A stretch of DNA of 29,201 bases from JAFGGT01 sp036733165. Its GTDB lineage: Archaea > Methanobacteriota_B > Thermococci > Methanofastidiosales > NM3. The stretch is taken from positions 1 through 29,201 of the forward strand of contig DAINBB010000021.1 in the NCBI GenBank assembly GCA_036733165.1, in the 5' to 3' direction. A model generated the notes under the pieces. That model saw nothing but the letters and a program-made list of their open reading frames with translations, was not told where the DNA came from and made no database searches. Both the position numbers and the translations under genes were made by a program. This document shows, one piece after another, positions 14,753 to 21,512 of this stretch (position 1 is its first letter; each line of letters starts with the position of its first letter).

Positions 14753-14949
14753 TTTTCCCCCTCCTCCGTAACTTCAAGGAGCTCTGATCCCAATGCCTTC
14801 GCGGCCATCGGTATCTCCCTCTTTGAGGCGGGATGGGTTCCCTTTACCTCGATTATGTCTCCTTTCTCGGCCTTTCTCAAAGCCTTCCTGAACTCTACAA
14901 GCGGTACTGGGCAGGTCTCTCCCATCACATCGATCAGTATCTCGGTCAT
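14728..14949 (-). CDS. tusA: TusA/SirA-like sulfur carrier protein
   Basis: The product is 73 residues from the ATG at 14949, which has GGTGA 4 nt upstream. An in-frame ATG at 14964 lies at or before the predicted transcription start. The family signature ETCPVPLVEFRKALRK gives the persulfide cysteine Cys13 and the CPxPL motif at the start of helix 1. A DIIEVKGTHPASKREIPMAAKALG segment follows. TusA proteins accept sulfur from a desulfurase or from sulfide/persulfide donors and hand it on to partners such as DsrE. Here it is the first gene of the operon with dsrE2, iscS and iscU. A TATA (TTTATAATA, about 14982-14990) lies upstream. Confidence 0.92.
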   Translation of the reverse strand: MTEILIDVMGETCPVPLVEFRKALRKAEKGDIIEVKGTHPASKREIPMAAKALGSELLEVTEEGENWKIRVKK

Positions 14950-15000
14950 GGTCTCACCAATCATTGATTATTAGGATATATTATTATAAATAGCTGGTAT
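14950..15000 (-). promoter_or_regulatory. Promoter of the tusA-dsrE2-iscS-iscU operon
   Basis: Read on the minus strand, the sequence CTATTTATAATAATATATCC contains TTTATAATA at about 14982-14990. Transcription would begin near 14960, giving a leader of about 10 nt with GGTGA in front of the ATG at 14949. The remaining bases up to 15102 carry the separate plus-strand promoter of the S41 peptidase gene. Confidence 0.5.
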
Positions 15001-15102
15001 AAATAATTATATATCATTGGGCTCAAATGACGGTGGGGACGTAGGCGATCCGCATCATTGCCTTTCTGACAATATTAATAAACATAGGACGCTATTCATT
15101 TT

Positions 15103-16344
15103 ATGGACCCTCATAGCGATGAAGTCGAGACCATCCCCTTGAACATTAGGTCTTATGTCATATCCAAGACCTATCACTCGGTTTTGGAATACTTTGCCCA
15201 TTGGGACAGCAAGGCCTATGATACATTTGAAAACGACTACATTTCCCTGATAGACCAGGCAATCGAGATGGAGGAACGTTTCTCTTTTGACATGTTGATG
15301 ATGGAATTTCTCTCCAAACTGAACAACGGCCATACTTGGTTCTCTGATGGATGGCTGCTGAGAAACTTCAATCAGGCATTGCCGATAGAGTTTGGATACA
15401 TCTCCGGGAAATGGGTTGTGCTACGGAGCGCTGTGGAGGGCATAAGGCCTGGTTCCATCATCGAGACGATAAACAACCTTCCCTTTGAGGAGTTCTATGA
15501 TTCAAGACGGGGGAGGGTCTCTGCATCCAGCGAAAGGGGGGCAAGGTCAAGATTCCCATCGCTTTACTATCTCCTTCCAAGAAGATGTGTCCTCAATGTG
15601 GACATGTGCGAATACGAGGTCTCAAGGGAAAGGGCAAGCTACTTCGTATCCAAACCCATTGAGGGATACTGGCTTGAGAAGGACAGGACCGCGCTTATAA
15701 GGATCCGTCAGTTCTCGAAAAGCACCGAGGAGGATGCCATACGCTATGTGAGGGAGTTCTTCGGCGCCAAACGCCTGATAATCGATGTGAGGGGAAACAA
15801 GGGGGGTATGACGCCTGTCGACCTTGTGCGACACCTGATGGACAGGCCTTTTGTCTTCTGGAGGGAGTCGACGCCTGCCAACTTCGGCCTGTTCAGGTAT
15901 TATGGGGACTTTGTGAGGGCGAACAGGAAGACATTGTCCGAATCAATGCTTGAGAGGCTTTCCATGGCGGAGATATTTTCCAGCACAGAGCTTTCTTGGG
16001 CGCCCGAAGAGACGTTGCCGAAAAAGGATGTCTACTCTGGCGACATCTACATCCTGACCGACAGGTATTGCAGGTCTGCGGGAGAGGACTTCATACTGCC
16101 TTTCAAGGAGAGCGGAAGGGGAATAATAGTAGGTGAGGCCACGATGGGCAGTTCTGGGCAACCATACAACTATAACTTCGACAACGGCATGCAGCTGTTC
16201 ATAGGCACGAAGAGGGTATCATTTCCAGACGGATCAAGGTTCGAGGGTGTCGGCATTCATCCGGATGCGGCCGTCAAGACCACCATCGAGGACATATCCA
16301 ACGGTGTTGATCCTGTGATGGAGTACTGCCTCTCACAGGTCTGA
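15103..16344 (+). CDS. S41 family peptidase, cytosolic, without PDZ domain
   Basis: The product is 413 residues. The C-terminal half shows the S41 (CTP/tricorn core) protease fold: RLIIDVRGNKGG at 224-235, YILTDRYCRSAGEDF at 316-330 with Ser325 as probable nucleophile, and GIIVGEATMGSSGQPYNY at 340-357. LNNGHTWF (His77) matches the L.D.H motif of the tricorn-like branch. No signal peptide, membrane segment or PDZ domain is visible, so it should act in the cytosol on peptides or misfolded protein. A TATA-like ATTAATAAAC (about 15072-15081) lies about 26 nt before the ATG, so the transcript is leaderless. It is convergent with the flavodoxin gene. Confidence 0.85.
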   Translation: MDPHSDEVETIPLNIRSYVISKTYHSVLEYFAHWDSKAYDTFENDYISLIDQAIEMEERFSFDMLMMEFLSKLNNGHTWFSDGWLLRNFNQALPIEFGYISGKWVVLRSAVEGIRPGSIIETINNLPFEEFYDSRRGRVSASSERGARSRFPSLYYLLPRRCVLNVDMCEYEVSRERASYFVSKPIEGYWLEKDRTALIRIRQFSKSTEEDAIRYVREFFGAKRLIIDVRGNKGGMTPVDLVRHLMDRPFVFWRESTPANFGLFRYYGDFVRANRKTLSESMLERLSMAEIFSSTELSWAPEETLPKKDVYSGDIYILTDRYCRSAGEDFILPFKESGRGIIVGEATMGSSGQPYNYNFDNGMQLFIGTKRVSFPDGSRFEGVGIHPDAAVKTTIEDISNGVDPVMEYCLSQV

Positions 16345-16369
16345 GGACAGCATCGATCACCTTTTGATG

Positions 16370-16924
16370 TCATTCTTCGTTCAACATTTCTTCGAATTCG
16401 AGCGCGAACTCCCTGATCCGTTCCCAGTCGCGAAAATCGTATTTTTTTCCATCTTCATAGGTCTGTCCGCTGTTCTTCGACATGCTCTTCACGATCTTCT
16501 TGTTCAGGAACCCCAGTCTTGAGTCCTTTGTAAAGTCGTACATGGGCCCGAAGGCATCGTATAGCTCTGCCTCGATACCGTATTTCCCCGTTATCTTTGT
16601 GATATAGTCGTCAATCGCCTTGTCATGGTCCTCTTCCGCCAACCCGCAACTCACGAACATTGCAAACGGTGCCCCCTCTCTGAATCTGCCGCAGTTGTCC
16701 TTGAGGAAGTTCTCTGCCTCCTTTGTCCACTTGCCTATCTTGATGCCGGAGCCTACGATATATCCATCATATTCCCCTATGCCCATTTCAGGTTTCTTCC
16801 TGGCCTTCAGGTCCATCAGTTCCGGCAAGGCGCCCTTATCCTCCAAGACCTTCACGATCTCGGATGCTATCTCCTCTGTGCTGCCATACCTCGAACCGAA
16901 GGCGATTAGGATCTTCTTTGCCAT
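16370..16924 (-). CDS. Flavodoxin family protein (HemG-like)
   Basis: The product is 184 residues from the ATG at 16924 (MAKKILIAFGSRYGSTEEIA), preceded by GGTGATG. Two further ATGs lie 6 and 9 nt upstream. The N-terminal strand and GSRYGSTEE loop (10-18) bind the FMN phosphate. The following strands YDGYIVGSGIKIGKW and PFAMFVSCGLAEEDHDKA are typical of the flavodoxin domain of protoporphyrinogen-oxidase-like proteins. It is a cytosolic electron carrier or quinone/porphyrinogen-type reductase; the partner is unknown. The Cys-rich DUF6485 gene lies 34 bp upstream on the same strand, so they may form a redox pair. Confidence 0.88.
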   Translation of the reverse strand: MAKKILIAFGSRYGSTEEIASEIVKVLEDKGALPELMDLKARKKPEMGIGEYDGYIVGSGIKIGKWTKEAENFLKDNCGRFREGAPFAMFVSCGLAEEDHDKAIDDYITKITGKYGIEAELYDAFGPMYDFTKDSRLGFLNKKIVKSMSKNSGQTYEDGKKYDFRDWERIREFALEFEEMLNEE

Positions 16925-16958
16925 CCACATCACCAGATCAAGTATCTATAGGATAACT

Positions 16959-17126
16959 CTATTGTTCTCTCATGCAGAATGGTAGACTTCCCTTTGTAGA
17001 ATGATTTTGAATGCATGCATCACAGTTTCCAAAGTTTTCGCAGTCCTGTTTCTTGCATGTGCAGTAGTCTAGTCCATTTTTCAACATGCAATCAGATGGG
17101 ATGACATTTTTATAATACTTTTCCAT
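16959..17126 (-). CDS. DUF6485-like cysteine-rich small protein
   Basis: The product is 55 residues from the ATG at 17126. It has seven cysteines (13, 22, 24, 29, 35, 38, 51) in the order CTCKKQDCENFGNCDACI then LPFC. This resembles the small Cys-rich DUF6485 family (C.C....C...G.C..C...H.....LP.C), whose function is unknown; metal or Fe-S binding is the natural guess. An upstream in-frame ATG at 17168 would start inside the TATA-like AATATATGC (about 17166-17175), so the shorter form is preferred. It is followed closely by the flavodoxin gene. Confidence 0.7.
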   Translation of the reverse strand: MEKYYKNVIPSDCMLKNGLDYCTCKKQDCENFGNCDACIQNHSTKGSLPFCMREQ

Positions 17127-17254
17127 GTGCACGGAAATAACACCATGATTTTGAGTGGACGATCGCATATATTGCCGTGGGAGGCCATCGGAGCGGCCGA
17201 TATGTTTTATAAGGGATAGCTAAAAGAATGATATCCTTAATGGGAGTTGGGCGC

Positions 17255-17821
17255 ATGAACTCAGATAAGATTGGCCAAAGAATCCGCAAATACATGGAAA
17301 TGAGGGGAATGAGCATAGGGGAGCTTTCAGAGCAGACGGGGCTTGAAGTTGAGTTCCTCGCATCCATGCAAAACGATGACGTTTATCCTTCACTGGGTCC
17401 GCTGTTAAAGGTGGCGAGGGCCCTCGGCGTAAGATTGGGCACATTCCTTGATGACCAGATAAGCAAGGACCCGCTGGTCATCAGGAACGACGAACGCCGA
17501 GAGGAGATCATAACACACGGGGGCGCGGACATGCCCGCGTCAATGAAGTTCCATTCCCTTGGCAGGGGAAAGGTGGACAGGCACATGGAACCGTTCTTCA
17601 TAGAGCTCTGCCCGGAGTCCTCAGAGGACCTCAAGCTTTCCTCCCACGAGGGCGAGGAGTTCATCATGGTGACATCTGGCAGGTTGCTGGTGACATATGG
17701 GAAAGAGAGGCACATCCTTGAGCCCGGAGACAGCATCTATTACAACTCTGTCGTTCCGCACAATGTGAGCTGTTACGGGGACGGGGCGGCCAACATAGTC
17801 GCGGTTCTCTACTTTCCATAG
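17255..17821 (+). CDS. XRE-family regulator with C-terminal cupin domain
   Basis: The product is 188 residues from the ATG at 17255. A TATA (TTTTATAAG, 17205-17213) predicts a start of transcription near 17235, and GGGAG lies 8 nt before the ATG. Residues 5-65 are a Cro/cI-type helix-turn-helix (IGQRIRKYMEMRGMSIGELSEQTGL). Residues about 110-185 are a small beta-barrel cupin: HEGEEFIMVTSGRL, LEPGDSIYYNSVVPHNV. Such fusions bind small ligands and control nearby catabolic or lipid genes. The gene ends 9 bp before the acyl-CoA synthetase gene on the same strand. It therefore most likely regulates its own operon, perhaps in response to an acid or acyl compound. Confidence 0.9.
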   Translation: MNSDKIGQRIRKYMEMRGMSIGELSEQTGLEVEFLASMQNDDVYPSLGPLLKVARALGVRLGTFLDDQISKDPLVIRNDERREEIITHGGADMPASMKFHSLGRGKVDRHMEPFFIELCPESSEDLKLSSHEGEEFIMVTSGRLLVTYGKERHILEPGDSIYYNSVVPHNVSCYGDGAANIVAVLYFP

Positions 17822-17830
17822 GGTGGTCTG

Positions 17831-19477
17831 ATGGATAAACTTAGGGAGGCCACTCTTGGGCAGGTCCTGGACGGGATAATCGCCAAGTATCCGGACACCG
17901 AGGCCGTCGTGTATGTCGACAGGGGCTACAGGCTCACGTACAGGGAGTTTGGAAATGTCGTGGACGACCTTGCAAAGGGCCTCATGGCCATGGGTGTCAA
18001 AAAAGGGGAGAAGGTCGCCATATGGTCGACGAACATACCTTACTGGGTGGCATTGCAGTTCGCCACCGCGAAGATAGGCGCCATCCTACTTACCGTCAAC
18101 ACCCATTACAAGAAGTTCGAGTTCTCATACCTCATGGAACAGTCCGAGGCGGAAAATCTATTCATCATAGACGGTTTTCGCGATACTGACTATATCTCCA
18201 TCCTATATGACCTTGTGCCGGAACTGAAGACTCAGCAAAGGGGTTACCTGCGAAGCGAGAAATTCCCGCATCTCAAGCGCGTCTTCTTCCTGGGACAGGA
18301 AAAGCACAGGGGCATGTATACGATTCCCGAGTTATTCTCCATGAGCGTCATGGTCGGAGAGGGGGAATACACAGAAAGGCAGGAATCGCTGGACCCCCAT
18401 GATGTGATCAACATGCAGTACACTTCGGGGACCACTGGATTCCCAAAGGGCGTGATGCTGACACATTACAACATAGGGAACAACGGATTTTGGATAGGCG
18501 AGAGACAGCTTTTCAGCGAAAAGGACAGGGTCTGCCTTCCAGTGCCCCTGTTCCACTGTTTCGGCTGCGTCCTTGGTGTACTTGCCGCCATAAGCCACGG
18601 CACCACCATGGTTATACTGGAATCCTTCGACCCCGTCCTTGTCATGTCTGCCGTCGAACAGGAGCGGTGCACGGCCCTCTACGGGGTGCCGACCATGTTT
18701 ATATCCATCCTTGAGCACAAGCTTTTCGACAAGTTCGACTACAGAAGCCTCAGGACGGGCATCATGGCGGGTTCGCCATGTCCCATCGAGGTGATGAAGC
18801 AGGTCATGGACAAGATGTACATGAAGGACATCACGATATGCTACGGCCTCACCGAGGGGTCGCCGGTGACCAATCAGACAAGTGTCGACGACGATGTCCA
18901 TTACAGGGTGGAGACCGTCGGCAGGCCACTGCCGTGCATAGAGGTCAGGGTCGTGGACCCGGAGACCTCCAGCGCCCCGCCTCCCGGCCTGCCGGGCGAG
19001 GTGGTATGCAGGGGATACAACGTCATGAAGGGATACTACAACATGCCGGAAGAGACCGAGATGGCAATAGACAGGGACGGATGGCTCCACACGGGGGACC
19101 TTGGGATCATCGACGAGAAAGGTTACCTGAGGATAACGGGCAGGCTCAAGGACATGATAATCAGGGGCGGCGAGAACATATACCCGAGGGAGATCGAGGA
19201 GTTCCTCTACACGATGTCCGGGATATCCGATGTTCAGGTGGTCGGCGTCCCAAGCGACAAGTACGGTGAGGAGGTCGGCGCCTTCATAATACCCAAGGAC
19301 GGACAGAACATCACGGAGGAGGATGTCAGGGACTTCTGCAGGGGACAGATAAGCCGTTTCAAGATACCGAAGTATGTGTTTGTCATTGATTCATACCCCA
19401 TGACGGCAAGCGGAAAGATCCAAAAGTACAAGCTTTCGGAACTGTCAACAGAATTGCTGAGGAAGAGGGGTCTGTAG
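17831..19477 (+). CDS. AMP-forming acyl-CoA synthetase
   Basis: The product is 548 residues, full length for the adenylate-forming family. Motifs occur in order: YTSGTTGFPKG at 197-207 (phosphate loop), YGLTEGSPVTNQ, GWLHTGDLG, ITGRLKDMIIRGGENIYPREIEEF (hinge), and ASGKIQKYKL with the catalytic lysine near the C-terminus. It activates a carboxylic acid with ATP and joins it to CoA in the cytosol. The overall pattern is that of medium- or long-chain fatty-acid or aryl-acid ligases; the sequence alone does not fix the substrate. GGGTGG precedes the ATG at 17831. It is co-transcribed with the XRE-cupin regulator and convergent with yigZ, 5 bp apart. Confidence 0.95.
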   Translation: MDKLREATLGQVLDGIIAKYPDTEAVVYVDRGYRLTYREFGNVVDDLAKGLMAMGVKKGEKVAIWSTNIPYWVALQFATAKIGAILLTVNTHYKKFEFSYLMEQSEAENLFIIDGFRDTDYISILYDLVPELKTQQRGYLRSEKFPHLKRVFFLGQEKHRGMYTIPELFSMSVMVGEGEYTERQESLDPHDVINMQYTSGTTGFPKGVMLTHYNIGNNGFWIGERQLFSEKDRVCLPVPLFHCFGCVLGVLAAISHGTTMVILESFDPVLVMSAVEQERCTALYGVPTMFISILEHKLFDKFDYRSLRTGIMAGSPCPIEVMKQVMDKMYMKDITICYGLTEGSPVTNQTSVDDDVHYRVETVGRPLPCIEVRVVDPETSSAPPPGLPGEVVCRGYNVMKGYYNMPEETEMAIDRDGWLHTGDLGIIDEKGYLRITGRLKDMIIRGGENIYPREIEEFLYTMSGISDVQVVGVPSDKYGEEVGAFIIPKDGQNITEEDVRDFCRGQISRFKIPKYVFVIDSYPMTASGKIQKYKLSELSTELLRKRGL

Positions 19478-19482
19478 GTCCA

Positions 19483-20124
19483 TCACCCATCTTCCTTGTC
19501 CTCCAGGGGCAAGAGGCCCCTTTGCCTTGTTTCTATCTCCACGCTACGCCCGTATCTTGCCCTTATTAGTGCCTGCACTCCCTCCAGTTCGTCCTCGTCC
19601 ATGGTGTAAACCAGTATGGCATCAGCCCCGTATCGCCTGTCACGGGGGGCGTACCCTTCCCCTGACAGTAGATTCTCCAGCTGTGCCATGGTGTCGTGCT
19701 GCCCTCTGATGCTTATCTCTGCGACAGAGCGGAGCCTTGCCTTTCCAGCATCGGCGATCGCCCCCCTCACGGCGGAGGTATAGGCCCTGATAAGTCCCCC
19801 GATGCCGAGATTAGTGCCACCATAGTATCTGGCCACAGATACCGCCACGTCCGTAAGCAGCTCCTTTTCAAGAAGGCCTATTATCGGCTGCCCTGCCGAA
19901 CCGGCGGGTTCGCCTCCGTCAGAGCTTCCATAGACCAACCCTTCGGGACCTATCCTGTATGCGGTCACGTGATGGTCTGCCTTCGCATCGAGGACTGCGG
20001 CGGAATTGAAGAACGATGCCGCCTCTTCGCGGCTTGCGGCCCTCGAGACGTTACAAACGAACCTCGAGCCCTTCACCACTATCTCGCCACTGCCCCTGCG
20101 TTTGACCGTATAGATGTCTTTCAA
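19483..20124 (-). CDS. YigZ/IMPACT family protein
   Basis: The product is 213 residues starting at TTG (20124): MKDIYTVKRRGSGEIVVKGSRF. A TATA (TTTTTATATTG, about 20145-20153) lies about 25 nt upstream, which favours this TTG as a leaderless start over the distant ATG at 20190. The UPF0029 N-terminal domain shows DHHVTAYRIG, SSDGGEPAGSAGQPI and the signature VARYYGGTNLGIGGLIRAYTSA. The C-terminal domain has the ferredoxin-like DUF1949 layout. The family is linked to translation or stress control through IMPACT, but the biochemical role in archaea is unclear. Confidence 0.9.
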   Translation of the reverse strand: MKDIYTVKRRGSGEIVVKGSRFVCNVSRAASREEAASFFNSAAVLDAKADHHVTAYRIGPEGLVYGSSDGGEPAGSAGQPIIGLLEKELLTDVAVSVARYYGGTNLGIGGLIRAYTSAVRGAIADAGKARLRSVAEISIRGQHDTMAQLENLLSGEGYAPRDRRYGADAILVYTMDEDELEGVQALIRARYGRSVEIETRQRGLLPLEDKEDG

Positions 20125-20232
20125 TAAGGACAAGTGGAAGACACAATATAAAAAAGAAGTTGTCTGTCCCCTAAAATAGAGATATGGCATTCATATAGTA
20201 GCTCCCTTTTGGATGCAACTGGTCTTTGGCGG

Positions 20233-20496
20233 TCATTTGAAGGCATTGTAAAATAACTTCAGATCCTTTTTTATCTCTTCGGGCAGTTGGCTCTTTTTTA
20301 TGCCCAGGATGGCGCCTTCGAAGGAATATAATCTGTGTATGCATGCGGAATCGTCAATGGCCTTTATCCTCAGCCATGCGTTCTTGCTCCCCGCTTTCTT
20401 CAGCTGCTCAAATGTATATATCCCCACCAGATTCAGCTGTTTCTCTGTGACAGCCCCTATATTTGGCAATTCTGCGAGTTCGCCTATCCAAACCAC
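20233..20496 (-). CDS. TfoX C-terminal domain protein
   Basis: The product is 87 residues from a GTG at 20496 (MVWIGELAELPNIG). The family pattern is clear: ELPNIGAVTEKQLNLVGIYT, then AWLRIKAIDDSACIHRLYSFEGAILGI, then LPEEIKKDLKLFY. This is the TfoX C-terminal helix-hairpin-helix-like domain alone. In proteobacteria it follows an N-terminal domain and is linked to competence; stand-alone versions are common in other microbes and of unknown role. The open frame continues to 20637 without plausible coding sequence. A TATA-like TTATAAAAAG (about 20533-20542, minus strand) supports a start near 20512 and hence the GTG. Confidence 0.82.
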   Translation of the reverse strand: MVWIGELAELPNIGAVTEKQLNLVGIYTFEQLKKAGSKNAWLRIKAIDDSACIHRLYSFEGAILGIKKSQLPEEIKKDLKLFYNAFK

Positions 20497-20611
20497 CCCT
20501 TCAGCAATATACCCTCTCCATGACGCAATATAACGCTTTTTATAATGTTTACCGAAACGTTCATGCCCGTTCGTTTTTTCTCTTGCCGTGCGCCCTTGAG
20601 AGATGTGCACT

Positions 20612-20648
20612 AAAGAAAAAAAGGAAAACAGGTGCAAAAAAATGCACC
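20612..20648 (-). terminator. Hairpin terminator downstream of the SIMPL gene
   Basis: On the minus strand, just after the SIMPL stop, GGTGCA-TTTTTT-TGCACC forms a 6-bp stem (20631-20648). It is followed by TGTTTTCCTTTTTTTCTTT, a T-rich tract (20612-20630). This is the clearest terminator-like structure in the window. Confidence 0.6.
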
Positions 20649-20656
20649 AAACGGAT

Positions 20657-21424
20657 TTAATCTATATAATATACCACATATATCGATGCTGTGACGCTCA
20701 CGCTTCCGGAGATGACCACTGTGGGTGTGACACTTGACGCATCGTTTTTGAGATCGTATTCCTCTGCGTCATACGATACATAGTAGACTCCGGACTCGCT
20801 AACGCTCTTTATTCCTCCAAGGTTCACGCCCAGGCCTTCGCATATGGCCTCCGCCTTTTCCTTTGCAAGTTCGCCTACCTGTTCCAGCGCCAGTATGCGG
20901 TACGCCTTCTCGGACTCATCGGAAAGGGAGAATGTAACGCCGTTGATGTCGTTCGCGCCGTTCTCCACCGACACGTCTATTATCTCCCCGGCCATGGAAA
21001 TGTCCGTGGTCGTGATGGTCAGTGTCTGGCTTGCCCTCCATCCCGTTGTCTCGTATTCGTCATCCCTCCAGCTCCATTGCTCAGATAGGGTGATCGAACT
21101 GGTCTCAATATCGTCCTCTGTCAGGCCCAGGTCTTCCAGGGCGTCGACAATATCGTTCATGGCGATGTTGACCGCATCTTGCGCTTCCAATGCCGTTGCC
21201 ATGGAATGGGACACGCCAAGCGATATTATGGCAATATCAGGGTCTATCTCCATCTCAATGCTGGCATTGACAGATATCGTGTTATCTGTCGCTGAAGACT
21301 CTATCGTGATGTTATTATCCTTGAGTCCCACGGCAAGCAATCCTATTGCTACTATGCCTATCACTATCAGGATTGCCAACCCGTTGGACGAGTTCAATGG
21401 ACAACTCTTATTATCGTCTGTCAT
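20657..21424 (-). CDS. SIMPL (DUF541) domain protein with membrane anchor
   Basis: The product is 255 residues from the ATG at 21424, preceded by GGAGATGAT. An ATG 18 nt further upstream is too close to the TATA at about 21446-21455. A hydrophobic segment at about residues 15-34 (LAILIVIGIVAIGLLAVGL) anchors it, and the rest is probably extracellular. The DUF541 pattern is clear: INVNASIEMEIDPDIAIISLGV-like strand, alternating helices such as DIVDALEDLGLTEDDIETSSITL, and KEKAEAICEGLGVNLGGIKSVSE. Related proteins include the periplasmic oxidative-stress defence protein YggE. The role in archaea is unknown. Confidence 0.9.
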   Translation of the reverse strand: MTDDNKSCPLNSSNGLAILIVIGIVAIGLLAVGLKDNNITIESSATDNTISVNASIEMEIDPDIAIISLGVSHSMATALEAQDAVNIAMNDIVDALEDLGLTEDDIETSSITLSEQWSWRDDEYETTGWRASQTLTITTTDISMAGEIIDVSVENGANDINGVTFSLSDESEKAYRILALEQVGELAKEKAEAICEGLGVNLGGIKSVSESGVYYVSYDAEEYDLKNDASSVTPTVVISGSVSVTASIYVVYYID

Positions 21425-21512
21425 TATATCATCTCCGTTCATTGGATTTATACAAATCTGAACATTGGACTATTTATAGCTTTTTTTTAGCTTCAAAATG
21501 AATTGAACATAA

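Noticed and set aside
18332..19090. 252-codon minus-strand frame opposite the acyl-CoA synthetase
   Set aside because: It is the antisense shadow of a well-supported gene whose AMP-binding motifs lie on the plus strand.
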